64,000 nucleotides of DNA from Pseudomonadota bacterium (GTDB lineage Bacteria; Pseudomonadota; Gammaproteobacteria; Steroidobacterales; Steroidobacteraceae): the NCBI GenBank assembly GCA_023457495.1, contig JAEWLQ010000069.1, forward strand, positions 1-64,000, in the 5' to 3' direction. Of this stretch, positions 20,434 through 28,345 are shown piece after piece. The first letter of the stretch is position 1. Each line of letters opens with the position of its first letter. Both the position numbers and the translations under genes were made by a program. The notes under the pieces are model-generated. The model was not told the origin of the DNA. It did not search any database and worked only from the letters and a program-made list of their open reading frames with translations.

Positions 20434-21543
20434 ATGCGGAAACTGAAAGTAGTTGGATGGAGCGTAGTCGCGTTGCTGGCGGGTGTGCTCGGCTATTTCT
20501 GCCTGTGGCCCGTTCCGGCGCAACCGGTCGCATGGCGGGCACCCATGGCGCCCGGCTACGTCGGCGCGCACGCACCCAACACGCGCCTCGCGGGTTTGCG
20601 CACCATCGACATTGGCAGTGAGTTCGGGCCGGAGCACATGGCTTTGGGGCCGGACGGCAAGCTCTATGCCGCGATGACGAGTGGAAACCTGGTGCGCATG
20701 GACCTGGATGGCGCCGGACAGGAGATATTCGCGAGCACGGGCGGACGTGTGCTCGGTTTCGCCTTCGACGCGAGTGGCCGGATGATCGCCGCGGACGCCA
20801 TGAAGGGCCTGCTCGTCATCGGCGTGGATGGCCGTGTGGACCTGCTGACCGACCACGTGAAGCCGGATGATCCCGTGCATTACGCGAACTCGGTGGTCGT
20901 CGGCGACGACGGCACTATCTACTTCACGGACGCATCGACCCGGTTCTCGCCCGCGGAGTGGGGTGGCACCTACGAGGCGAGCGTCCTGGACATCCTCGAG
21001 CAGGCGGCGTCCGGCCGCGTGCTCGCCTACGAACCGGCCACCGGCTACACGCAAGTCGTCGCCGATGGCTTTTCGTTCGCAAACGGCGTGGCGCTGTCCG
21101 CCGATGGCAGGCGCCTGTTCGTCTCGGAAACAGGCAGGTACCGCATCTGGAGCATCGACAGCCACGCGCGCGGCGTCCATGTGCAGAGTGATCCCGCGCA
21201 TGCCTCCGTGCTGATCGACAATCTCCCTGGGTATCCCGACAACCTCATGCGCGGGCTCGACGGCCGCATCTGGGTCGGGCTGTTTCGTCCGCGCAATCCC
21301 GCGGCGGACGGACTTTCCGGCAAGCCCTTCATGCGCAAGGTATTGCTGAGGATGCCGCGGTCCTGGCTGCCGGTGGGTGAACCATTCGGCCATGTGTTCG
21401 CATTCCTGGAGAACGGGGAAGTCATCGAGGATCTGCAGGATCCCGCGGGTGCGTATCCCGAAACCACGGGCGTCACCGAAACCGCGCAGCGGCTCTACAT
21501 CCACAGTTTGCATGCGCCGTCGATCGGCTGGGTGGCGCGATGA
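20434..21543 (+). CDS. membrane-anchored SMP-30/strictosidine-synthase-like beta-propeller
   Basis: 369 aa. The N-terminal hydrophobic segment (about 7-25) is an uncleaved anchor or signal. The rest is a six-bladed propeller: MALGPDGKLYAAM, VVVGDDGTIYFTDAST, FSFANGVALSADGRRLFVSE, LPGYPDNLMRGLDGRIWVGL and a final ETTGVTETAQRLYIHSL. This arrangement matches strictosidine-synthase-like/APMAP proteins, which act as lactonases or arylesterases. The ATG at 20434 was preferred to the GTG at 20401 because it leads directly into the anchor. First gene of a five-gene operon; its stop overlaps the next start (ATGA). A periplasmic lactone/ester hydrolase role is inferred. Confidence 0.83.
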   Translation: MRKLKVVGWSVVALLAGVLGYFCLWPVPAQPVAWRAPMAPGYVGAHAPNTRLAGLRTIDIGSEFGPEHMALGPDGKLYAAMTSGNLVRMDLDGAGQEIFASTGGRVLGFAFDASGRMIAADAMKGLLVIGVDGRVDLLTDHVKPDDPVHYANSVVVGDDGTIYFTDASTRFSPAEWGGTYEASVLDILEQAASGRVLAYEPATGYTQVVADGFSFANGVALSADGRRLFVSETGRYRIWSIDSHARGVHVQSDPAHASVLIDNLPGYPDNLMRGLDGRIWVGLFRPRNPAADGLSGKPFMRKVLLRMPRSWLPVGEPFGHVFAFLENGEVIEDLQDPAGAYPETTGVTETAQRLYIHSLHAPSIGWVAR

Positions 21544-22115
21544 GACGCGCCTGGGTCATCGTCATCGCGTTTCTGGCGGCCGCCTGCACTCCCGTCCCAA
21601 GAGTCCCCGCGCGCGAAAGTCAGCTCGAGGAGATCTACATCCTGCGCAGCATTCGCGAAGCCGGGAGTTCCACCGCCGATGGATGCGTGGCATCGAAGAC
21701 CGGCTTCGAGCCTTTTCCATCCGATGCCGAGCGGACGTTCTCCTTCTGGAGCATCTCGGCTGGATCCGACGGCCGAGTCGTCGATGACAAGGTGCGGCGC
21801 GTCGCCGCGTTGCGCGCCTGCATGGGCCCGACGGCGGACCGCGCGCGGCAGAACTTCCACGCTCGGATCGAGCTCGCCGGCATGACGTTCCGCGGTGACG
21901 GCGAGTGCCTGGCGTTGCTGCTCGATTTTCCCGAATCGCACCTGTTCCCCGTGCGCTGCCAGCTCGTGCTGAGCGATCTGCCTGCGCCATACGTCGGCGG
22001 ACTCCTGACCACCAACACGATGACCAGCGCGGCCGCCTTCGGCGCGGACACGGACCCGCCGGGATACACGCAGGCATCGATCGCCACCATTCGTCTCTGG
22101 AGGAAGAAGCAATGA
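21540..22115 (+). CDS. predicted lipoprotein, function unknown
   Basis: 191 aa. Signal peptide with lipobox L-A-A-A-C-T (cysteine about residue 16). The mature part has several cysteines (D-G-C-V, R-A-C-M, G-E-C-L, V-R-C-Q) that could form disulphides in the periplasm. I recognise no family. It is second in the operon and overlaps both neighbours by four bases, so it is likely needed in the same process as the exported enzymes around it. Confidence 0.72.
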   Translation: MRRAWVIVIAFLAAACTPVPRVPARESQLEEIYILRSIREAGSSTADGCVASKTGFEPFPSDAERTFSFWSISAGSDGRVVDDKVRRVAALRACMGPTADRARQNFHARIELAGMTFRGDGECLALLLDFPESHLFPVRCQLVLSDLPAPYVGGLLTTNTMTSAAAFGADTDPPGYTQASIATIRLWRKKQ

Positions 22116-22954
22116 CCGGGCAAACAAACAGTGGAACCGATCTGCAGCGTCGCGGCGTCATCCAGGCGGCCGGCCTCGCGATGGTTGGCGGAATGCTTGC
22201 GCAGGGCGCGCCGGCCAGCGCGGCAACGACGTCATCCGCCGCGAAATCGGCCGCGCGCAACAACGGCCCGCTGGGCGCGCGACTGCAGGGCGTGCAGCAC
22301 TTCGGGCTCACCGTGCAGGACATGGAACGCGCCTTCGAGTTCTACACCGAAGTGTTGGGCGGCACGGAAGTGATGCGCGACGGCGATTTCCACGGCGAGC
22401 GCATCCACAACACGCTGCTCACCGACCAGGAGATCGAGGCACGCGCCCGGCAGGTGAATCCGCGAGCGATGGGTGTGCCGGATCTGCGCGGCGGCGCGCA
22501 GCGTCTCGACGTGCGCTTCATCCAGTTCGACAACGTCGTGATCGAACTACTCAAGTATCGCGACTCGACGCAAACGGCGGCCGGCAATGCCACGTTCGCG
22601 GAACCGCTGGATCACATGAGTCCCGCGTTCCCACGCATGATGCACATCTGCTTCCACATCGGCGACGACGTGGACTTCAACAAGTTCATCGCCGATCTCG
22701 AAGCAGAGTCCGCGCGGCGCGGCATGACCCAGGTGCGCGCCAATCGGGTGATCACCGTGACCACCGAACAGGAGCGGCTCGCCGCACCGCGCGAGGCCAA
22801 CAGCAACGGCATCACAGAGGGCCGCTCCAACGGCTGGCGTCTCATCTACTGCAAGGGCAGCGAAGGCGAACAACTCGAGTTCGTCCAGGCGCTGGGGCCG
22901 GTGAAGCAGATTTTCGATGGCGCATTGGCGGCGCGCAGCCGCCGGGGAGGCTGA
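22112..22954 (+). CDS. exported VOC-superfamily (glyoxalase/dioxygenase fold) enzyme
   Basis: 280 aa. Strong GGAGGA 8 bases before the ATG at 22112. The N-terminus has twin arginines (L-Q-R-R-G-V-I-Q-A-A-G) and a hydrophobic stretch ending A-S-A, a Tat-type signal, which suggests a cofactor- or metal-loaded enzyme exported folded. The VOC fold follows: V-Q-H-F-G-L-T-V-Q-D (first metal His), M-M-H-I-C-F-H-I-G-D (second His), and G-E-Q-L-E-F-V-Q (third ligand Glu). The H-H-E set fits a metal-dependent lyase, isomerase or extradiol dioxygenase. Exported VOC proteins are uncommon. Overlaps the lipoprotein gene by four bases. Confidence 0.8.
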   Translation: MTGQTNSGTDLQRRGVIQAAGLAMVGGMLAQGAPASAATTSSAAKSAARNNGPLGARLQGVQHFGLTVQDMERAFEFYTEVLGGTEVMRDGDFHGERIHNTLLTDQEIEARARQVNPRAMGVPDLRGGAQRLDVRFIQFDNVVIELLKYRDSTQTAAGNATFAEPLDHMSPAFPRMMHICFHIGDDVDFNKFIADLEAESARRGMTQVRANRVITVTTEQERLAAPREANSNGITEGRSNGWRLIYCKGSEGEQLEFVQALGPVKQIFDGALAARSRRGG

Positions 22955-22956
22955 TC

Positions 22957-23388
22957 ATGAACACCGTGGACCTGCGTCGATTACCCACGCGTCGCGCTTT
23001 GTTTGTTGCACTCGCTGCCTGCCTGTTTGCCGTCGCAAGCGCCGGCGCGCGCGAGCCTGTCGGCGTCCGCTACGACGGGATTCCGGAAACCGCGTATGCC
23101 GTGATCGCCGAGGTACAGGCCAGGAAGGGCAAGGAAGCGCAGTTGCGCGAGATCACGTTGCCGCTCGTGGCGCAGGTGCGCGCCGAGCCCAACAACCTTC
23201 TCTACTTCCTCCAGGAGGATCGCGAAAGGCCGGGGCACTTCGTGTTCTTCGAGATCTTCGCCACGAAGGCGGACTTCGAGGCCCACAACCTCACGCCGCA
23301 CGTGCAGGCGTGGTTCAGGAAACTGCCCGAGCTCGCCGAAGGCGGCGTGAAGGTGACGCGGCTTGAACTTCTGGGCAAGCGGCCGTGA
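22957..23388 (+). CDS. exported ABM-type (quinol/antibiotic biosynthesis) monooxygenase
   Basis: 143 aa. Signal peptide about 1-32 (RRALFVALAACLFAVASAGA), then a single ABM dimeric ferredoxin-like domain: A-V-I-A-E-V-Q-A-R-K-G-K-E, N-L-L-Y-F-L-Q-E-D, F-V-F-F-E-I-F-A-T-K-A-D-F-E-A-H. Cofactor-independent monooxygenases of this family oxidise polycyclic quinols (YgiN, ActVA-Orf6 type). Known members are mostly cytosolic, so the signal peptide is unusual. It begins two bases after the VOC stop and overlaps the hydrolase gene by four bases. Confidence 0.8.
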   Translation: MNTVDLRRLPTRRALFVALAACLFAVASAGAREPVGVRYDGIPETAYAVIAEVQARKGKEAQLREITLPLVAQVRAEPNNLLYFLQEDRERPGHFVFFEIFATKADFEAHNLTPHVQAWFRKLPELAEGGVKVTRLELLGKRP

Positions 23389-24134
23389 GGAGCCTGGCTG
23401 TGACCCTCGCAACCCTCGCGATGTCTACGGCGGCGCTTCCCGCGAGTGACCGCGCGACGATCGTCCTCGTGCACGGCGCCTTCGTCGATGGATCGGGCTG
23501 GGCCGGTGTGCATCGGCACCTGCGCGACGACGGTTATCCCGTCATCATCGTGCAGAATCCGACGAACTCACTGTCCGAAGACGTCGCCTATACGCGGCGG
23601 GCCATCGCCGCGGCCGCGGGACCGGTGATCCTGGTCGGCCATTCCTACGGCGGTGTCGTGATCACCGAAGCGGGCAACGATCCGAAAGTGTCGGCGCTCG
23701 TCTATGTCGCCGCGTTCGCGCCGGATGAAGGTGAATCCGTTTCCACGCTGATCGGCAATCCGCCCGCGGGTGCGCAGGGTCCGCCCATCCTTCCGCCGCA
23801 GGACGGCTACCTGTACCTGGACCGCGCGAAGTTCCACGAGTCTTTCGCCGCGGACGTGGCGCCGGATGTCGCGCGCCTGATGGCGGACTCGCAGGTTCCG
23901 TGGGGCGTGCAGGCGCTGGGCGGGAAGATCAGCCAGGCTGCCTGGAAGAGCAGGCGAAGCTGGTTCCTGGTGGCGCAGGATGATCACGTCATCCCGCCGG
24001 AGGCGCAACGAGCCATGGCGGGGCGCGCGGGCGCGAGAGTGCGCTCGGTACCGGGCAGTCACGCGGTGTTCATCTCGAATCCGCAGGCCGTGGCCGCACT
24101 GATCGGGGAGGCCGCGGAAGATCCGGGTAGATAG
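23385..24134 (+). CDS. exported alpha/beta hydrolase (EstC/hydroxynitrile-lyase-like)
   Basis: 249 aa, GTG start overlapping the previous stop (GTGA). Short signal peptide (MRSLAVTLATLAMSTAALPA), then V-L-V-H-G-A-F-V-D-G-S-G-W (oxyanion strand), nucleophile G-H-S-Y-G-G (about residue 86), acid in V-A-Q-D-D-H-V, and catalytic His in G-S-H-A-V-F. The short cap and V-H-G-A-F-V-D-G-S-G-W block are typical of the small esterase group around EstC and plant methylesterase/hydroxynitrile lyases. Last gene of the exported-enzyme operon; likely hydrolyses an ester or ring product formed by the upstream enzymes (inference). Confidence 0.83.
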   Translation: MRSLAVTLATLAMSTAALPASDRATIVLVHGAFVDGSGWAGVHRHLRDDGYPVIIVQNPTNSLSEDVAYTRRAIAAAAGPVILVGHSYGGVVITEAGNDPKVSALVYVAAFAPDEGESVSTLIGNPPAGAQGPPILPPQDGYLYLDRAKFHESFAADVAPDVARLMADSQVPWGVQALGGKISQAAWKSRRSWFLVAQDDHVIPPEAQRAMAGRAGARVRSVPGSHAVFISNPQAVAALIGEAAEDPGR

Positions 24135-24222
24135 ATTGTGGGTCCGCGGCGCTCGAACTCGTCACCGTCGACTGTTGCCGACGATGATCACCACGCGAGG
24201 TGCGCAGGCACGCCCACCGCGC

Positions 24223-24245
24223 CCCGCGGCCGTCACGGCCGCGGG
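24223..24245. terminator. strong GC hairpin between convergent genes
   Basis: CCCGCGGCCG (24223-24232), loop TCA, CGGCCGCGGG (24236-24245): a perfect 10 bp stem. No T run follows on either strand, so it may act as a bidirectional Rho-aided terminator or mRNA end stabiliser. Confidence 0.5.
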
Positions 24246-24639
24246 CCGTGACTCCGTACAAGCAACTTTCCCGCCAGCGGCGGAAATCGTTTCAACTCTT
24301 GGCGGCTGATTCCGCGACGCTGAGCGAAGCGCGCGCACGCGGGCATCGCATCGCGGGACCTACCTCGGACACATCGCCGCAGTCGACCGACAGGCTGCGG
24401 ATGTCCGCCACGTGCGAAAGGATCGTGCGTGCATGAAGCACTACCCCTTCGCCGGGTTCGGTCAACCGATCCAGGCACTTGCCGATGCGAACGAAGAGAT
24501 GAAATCCCAGTTCGTCCTCGAGTTGTTTTATTTGCTTTGAAACGCCGGACTGTGTGGCGTGCAGCCGCGCTGCCGCCGCAGTGACGTTCAGGTCGCAATC
24601 GACCACGCCAATCACATAACGCAGTTGTGTCAAGGTCAT
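24240..24639 (-). pseudogene. decayed CysB-like LysR regulator
   Basis: The open frame (ATG at 24639, stop at 24292) encodes only about 115 aa. Its first 95 residues closely follow the CysB N-terminus: LTQLRYVIGVVDCDLNVTAA, T-Q-S-G-V-S-K-Q-I-K-Q-L-E-D-E-L-G, then L-T-E-P-G-E-G-V-V. After that the frame loses similarity and ends where a full regulator would continue for another 200 residues with the co-inducer domain. In another minus-strand frame A-R-F-A-Q-R-R-G-I-S and R-F-P-P-L vaguely recall the start of that domain, which would fit a frameshift, but this is weak. A free-standing DNA-binding domain product is possible. GGAGA precedes the ATG. Confidence 0.55.
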
Positions 24640-24735
24640 CCGCAAATCTCCAAAGGCGCGGCGCCTCTCTCCCTAGCCCCCGCACCAGAAATTAGCACAC
24701 GACTTTGGCGATACGCACCTGTTTGTCGATTCGTT

Positions 24736-26196
24736 TTATTGCAGATCTTCGACGAATCGATTCAACACTCGCACGCCGAAACCGGTAGCACCGGCGGCTG
24801 CGAGCGGAGAACCTGAAGGAGTGCGCCAGGCGGGCGATGAGATATCGAGGTGCGCCCACGGCGTCGTTCTGACGAAGTTGCGCAGAAAGCGTGCGGCGAT
24901 GCTGGCTCCGCCTAAGCGAATGGCTGCGACATTGCGCAAATCGGCCGCGTCGCTGCGCAGATGGCGGTCATAACTCGCGGGCATCGGCATGCGCCACAGC
25001 GGCTCCTGCTCCGCTTCGCCGGCGGCGAGCAGCGCCTGCGCCAGCGCGTCGTCTTCGCTGTACAGGCCTGCATAATCGGTGCCGAGCGCGACCATCACCG
25101 CGCCGGTGAGCGTGGCCACGTCGATCATCGCGCGGGGGCGAAACCGTTCCTCGCAGTACCAGAGCGCATCGGCGAGCACGAGGCGGCCCTCGGCATCCGT
25201 GTTCAACACTTCGATGGTGCGCCCGGAGAGCGATTTGACGATGTCGCCGGGGCGGGTCGAGTGGCTGTCGACCATGTTCTCGACGAGACCGAGCACGGCG
25301 ACAGCGTTCACGGCCGCCTCGCGTCGCGCCAGGGTGAGCATGAGTCCCGCGATGGCGCCGGCCCCGCTCATGTCGGACTTCATGTCCTCCATGCTCGAGG
25401 CGGGCTTGATGGACAACCCGCCGCTGTCGAAGGTGACGCCCTTGCCGACGAAGGCGACGGGTGCCGCGGTGGGATCTTCGGCGCCGTTCCAGCGCAGGAT
25501 GGCGAGCTGGCTTTCATGGGCGCTGCCCTGTCCGACGGAGAGCAGGGATCCCATGCCCAGCCTGCTCATCTCATCCACCCCGAGAATCTCGACCTGCAAT
25601 CGCGGCCGCTCGAGCTCGCGCAGCCGGTTCGCGAACGTCACCGGGTTCAGCACGTTCGCGGGTTCCGAATTCAGATCGCGCGCGAACAGCACGCCCTCGG
25701 CGACCGCCTCGTGCCGCAGCGACGCCCGTCGCGCGGCCTCGACTTCGTCGGCGACGATGCGCAGCTGGCGCAGGGCCGGCTGCTCGGCCGGGCGCAGGAA
25801 CTGCCGATGGCGATGAAAGCGATACATGCCGAGCCGCGCACCGAAAGCCGCGCGCGCCGCATTCGTGGCGGTGGCGTCCGGCAGCCGCAGCGTCAAGTCG
25901 TGCCAACCGAGCGAATCGGCGGCCTTGCAGGCATACGCGGCGATTTCCTCGACGGGCAGCGCACCACCGCTTGCTCCGGCACCGACGAGCAACACGGGCC
26001 GCGCGGCAATGACGACGGCGTGCGATTCCGTCTTGCCGCGGAAGCGGGAGTTGAATGCGCGCGTCAGCGCGCCGCCGTGCGCCGCATCGAGCCTTTGGCC
26101 TTGAGGGCACAGGCTGCCGTCTTCGAAGCCAAGCACGGCCACGGCGTGACCGGGCGCCGACTCGGCCGCCCGGGCGTCGATGAACTCGGTGATCAT
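24736..26196 (-). CDS. M17-family leucyl aminopeptidase
   Basis: 486 aa. The C-terminal catalytic domain has the family motifs: V-G-K-G-V-T-F-D-S-G-G-L-S-I-K (metal Lys/Asp), the M-K-S-D-M-S-G-A block, and N-T-D-A-E-G-R-L-V-L-A-D-A-L, the M17 signature with metal-binding Asp and Glu. The N-terminal domain is poorly conserved, as usual. Cytosolic, two-metal, hexameric by family, releasing N-terminal residues from peptides. I chose the ATG at 26196, which overlaps the stop of the ABC ATPase gene (ATGA). Last gene of a minus-strand operon with a solute-binding protein and ATPase, so it probably processes imported peptides or amides. Confidence 0.92.
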   Translation of the reverse strand: MITEFIDARAAESAPGHAVAVLGFEDGSLCPQGQRLDAAHGGALTRAFNSRFRGKTESHAVVIAARPVLLVGAGASGGALPVEEIAAYACKAADSLGWHDLTLRLPDATATNAARAAFGARLGMYRFHRHRQFLRPAEQPALRQLRIVADEVEAARRASLRHEAVAEGVLFARDLNSEPANVLNPVTFANRLRELERPRLQVEILGVDEMSRLGMGSLLSVGQGSAHESQLAILRWNGAEDPTAAPVAFVGKGVTFDSGGLSIKPASSMEDMKSDMSGAGAIAGLMLTLARREAAVNAVAVLGLVENMVDSHSTRPGDIVKSLSGRTIEVLNTDAEGRLVLADALWYCEERFRPRAMIDVATLTGAVMVALGTDYAGLYSEDDALAQALLAAGEAEQEPLWRMPMPASYDRHLRSDAADLRNVAAIRLGGASIAARFLRNFVRTTPWAHLDISSPAWRTPSGSPLAAAGATGFGVRVLNRFVEDLQ

Positions 26197-27224
26197 GTCG
26201 CGGGATTCGCTCCGTTTTCGAAATGCAGCGTGTCTTCCGGCGCCCACGCCAGCACGACTTCGCCGGCGGGGGTCTCGTCGCGCGCGGGGACGTGCGCGGT
26301 CCAGGTGGCGGAGCCGACGTCGATCGACACGTGCACCTGGCTGCCGTGGTACACGGTAGTTAGAACACGGCCCGGCAGGTGGGCGGCGCCGGCAGGCGCT
26401 TCGCCGGCCGCGTGGATGACGAGGTTCTCCGGACGCACGCCGATCTGCGCGGCAGCGGTCTGAAGCACCAGGGGCCGCTGCGCGGCGCGATGCGCCGTGA
26501 CATCGAGCACGTTGACCGGCCCGAGAAACTCCGCCACTTCGCGCGAGGCCGGGCGCATGTACAACTCGCGCGGCGTTCCGCGCTGCAGGATGCGGCCGCC
26601 GCGCATCACGCCGATGCTGTCCGAGAGCGCCATGGCCTCCTGCCGGTCATGCGTGATGAAAACCGTGGTAATGCCGAGCTGCTGCTGGATGCGGCGCAGC
26701 TCGGCGCGCAGATCCTCGCGCAGGCTCGCGTCCAGCGCCGAGAAGGGCTCATCCATCAGCAGCAGTCGCGGCGGATGCGCCAGCGCGCGGGCGAGGGCGA
26801 CACGCTGCTGCTGGCCTCCGCTCAGTTGTGCGGGATAGCGCTGCTCGAGTCCATCGAGACGCACGAGCGCGAGCATTTCACGCGTGCGCGCCGCGATGTG
26901 CGCACGCGCGGCGCCGCGTTCGCGCAGGCCGAAGGCGATGTTCTCCGCCACGCTCAGGTGAGGGAACAGCGCGTAGTCCTGGAACACGACGCCGACGTTT
27001 CGCAGGCGCGGCGGTGCATGCGTGAGATCCGCGCCGTCGATGAGCACGCGGCCGTGATCCGGCTCGGTGAACCCGGCGATGATGCGCAGCGTCGTGGTCT
27101 TGCCGCATCCGGACGGACCGAGCAGCGTGAGCAACGTGCCGTGTTCGACCCGCAGGTCGGTGGGCTGGAGCGCGACGAGATCGCGGTAACGCTTGGAAAT
27201 GCCTTCGAGTATCAGTCCGGCCAC
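26193..27224 (-). CDS. ABC transporter ATP-binding protein (PotA-like)
   Basis: 343 aa. Nucleotide-binding domain (about 4-240) with Walker A G-P-S-G-C-G-K-T-T, Q-loop V-F-Q-D-Y-A-L-F-P-H, signature L-S-G-G-Q-Q-Q-R, Walker B L-L-L-M-D-E-P-F-S-A-L-D and switch His in I-T-H-D. A C-terminal TOBE-type regulatory domain (about 260-340) contains I-G-V-R-P-E-N. This layout is typical of polyamine, iron(III) and related importers. It sits 14 bases after the solute-binding protein gene and overlaps the aminopeptidase gene. Its two permeases are encoded on the other strand from 29.5 kb. Confidence 0.93.
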   Translation of the reverse strand: MAGLILEGISKRYRDLVALQPTDLRVEHGTLLTLLGPSGCGKTTTLRIIAGFTEPDHGRVLIDGADLTHAPPRLRNVGVVFQDYALFPHLSVAENIAFGLRERGAARAHIAARTREMLALVRLDGLEQRYPAQLSGGQQQRVALARALAHPPRLLLMDEPFSALDASLREDLRAELRRIQQQLGITTVFITHDRQEAMALSDSIGVMRGGRILQRGTPRELYMRPASREVAEFLGPVNVLDVTAHRAAQRPLVLQTAAAQIGVRPENLVIHAAGEAPAGAAHLPGRVLTTVYHGSQVHVSIDVGSATWTAHVPARDETPAGEVVLAWAPEDTLHFENGANPAT

Positions 27225-27238
27225 GATGCGCGCCCGCT

Positions 27239-28345
27239 TCAGCGCGGCTGCGCGATGACCGCGCTCTGGAAACGCTGTGTCCAGTCGCGCAGATCGATCC
27301 GCTCGTAGGGAGGCACGTAACCCCGTGCCAGCGCCTGCTCATCGAGGATCGAGAAGCGATAGCCTTTTCCCGCCTGCTGGTCAGATTGCGCTTCGCGCAG
27401 CGCATCGCGATTCACGGGGACCATGCCCGTCTCGCGGCTCAGCGTCAGTTGTGCCTCGGCGGAGATCAGCGCGTCGATGAAGGCCGCCACGGCTTCGGGA
27501 TTGCGGCCGCCGCGCGGCCGTCCAAAGTATCCGCGCGCGACCATGATCCGATCCTCGACGGCCGCGAGATGCACGATGCCCATCTCGATCCCGGAGGTGT
27601 GGAAACGTTGCGCGGCCGCGGCGGTGGACACGGCCGCCCACAGTTCGCCGGTTTCGAAGAGCTGGCCGATCAGCGTGGCCGAGGTGAAATAGGAATGCGG
27701 GCTGATGCGGGCGAGGGTATCGAAGCCGGGCTGCGGATTGTTCACGTCGCCGCCGCTTTCATGGATCAGCGCCGCGAGGCCGTAGAGCCCGGTGTAGTGG
27801 CCGAGGTCACCGAGCATCACGCGCCGCGCGAGGCGTGGATCGGCGAAATCGCTGAGTTTCCGTGGAGCATCGATCCCCGCGGCGCGGAACCGCTCCGCGT
27901 TGTAGATCAGCCCGGGCTGGTTGATCCAGAACGGCACCCGGAATTCATTGTGCAGTTCGGGGATGAGCTCCTGCGTGCGCGGTATCCGCGTCAGGTCCAG
28001 GCGCTCGAGATAGTCGGCCCGGCTCAGCGCGACGTACGTTTCGTCGTCGAGCTCCATCAGGTCGAAGGGTGGCGGGCCGCCGCGCGCCGCGATGAGCCGC
28101 GCCCGCGCCGCCTGCGCATTGGCCTCGACGAAACGCACGGTGATGTTGCGCGCGGACATTTCCGCCGCGGTCACGCGTTGCAGCCGTTCCGCCCAGCCGC
28201 CGCCATACGTTGCGACGACGATGACATTGGCATTGGCGTCGCCATCCGCCGCGGGCGTGTTCGGCTTGCACGAAGCGAGCGCCGCACACGCGGCCAGCAA
28301 CAGGACGGAGGCGAATCGCCGGTGTATTCCGGTTCCGTACGTCAC
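27239..28345 (-). CDS. ABC transporter solute-binding lipoprotein (PotD-like)
   Basis: 368 aa with GTG start at 28345 overlapping the preceding stop (GTGA); the longer upstream open frame lies in the previous gene. Signal peptide ending L-A-S-C-K (lipobox). The mature protein is a two-lobed binding protein of the spermidine/putrescine/iron type: V-I-V-V-A-T-Y-G-G-G-W near the start, F-W-I-N-Q-P-G-L-I-Y-N-A-E-R-F, and A-V-A-A-F-I-D-A-L-I near the end. Ligand not deducible; co-transcription with two peptidase-like genes suggests a peptide, opine or amide-type amine rather than plain polyamine. Confidence 0.86.
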   Translation of the reverse strand: MTYGTGIHRRFASVLLLAACAALASCKPNTPAADGDANANVIVVATYGGGWAERLQRVTAAEMSARNITVRFVEANAQAARARLIAARGGPPPFDLMELDDETYVALSRADYLERLDLTRIPRTQELIPELHNEFRVPFWINQPGLIYNAERFRAAGIDAPRKLSDFADPRLARRVMLGDLGHYTGLYGLAALIHESGGDVNNPQPGFDTLARISPHSYFTSATLIGQLFETGELWAAVSTAAAAQRFHTSGIEMGIVHLAAVEDRIMVARGYFGRPRGGRNPEAVAAFIDALISAEAQLTLSRETGMVPVNRDALREAQSDQQAGKGYRFSILDEQALARGYVPPYERIDLRDWTQRFQSAVIAQPR

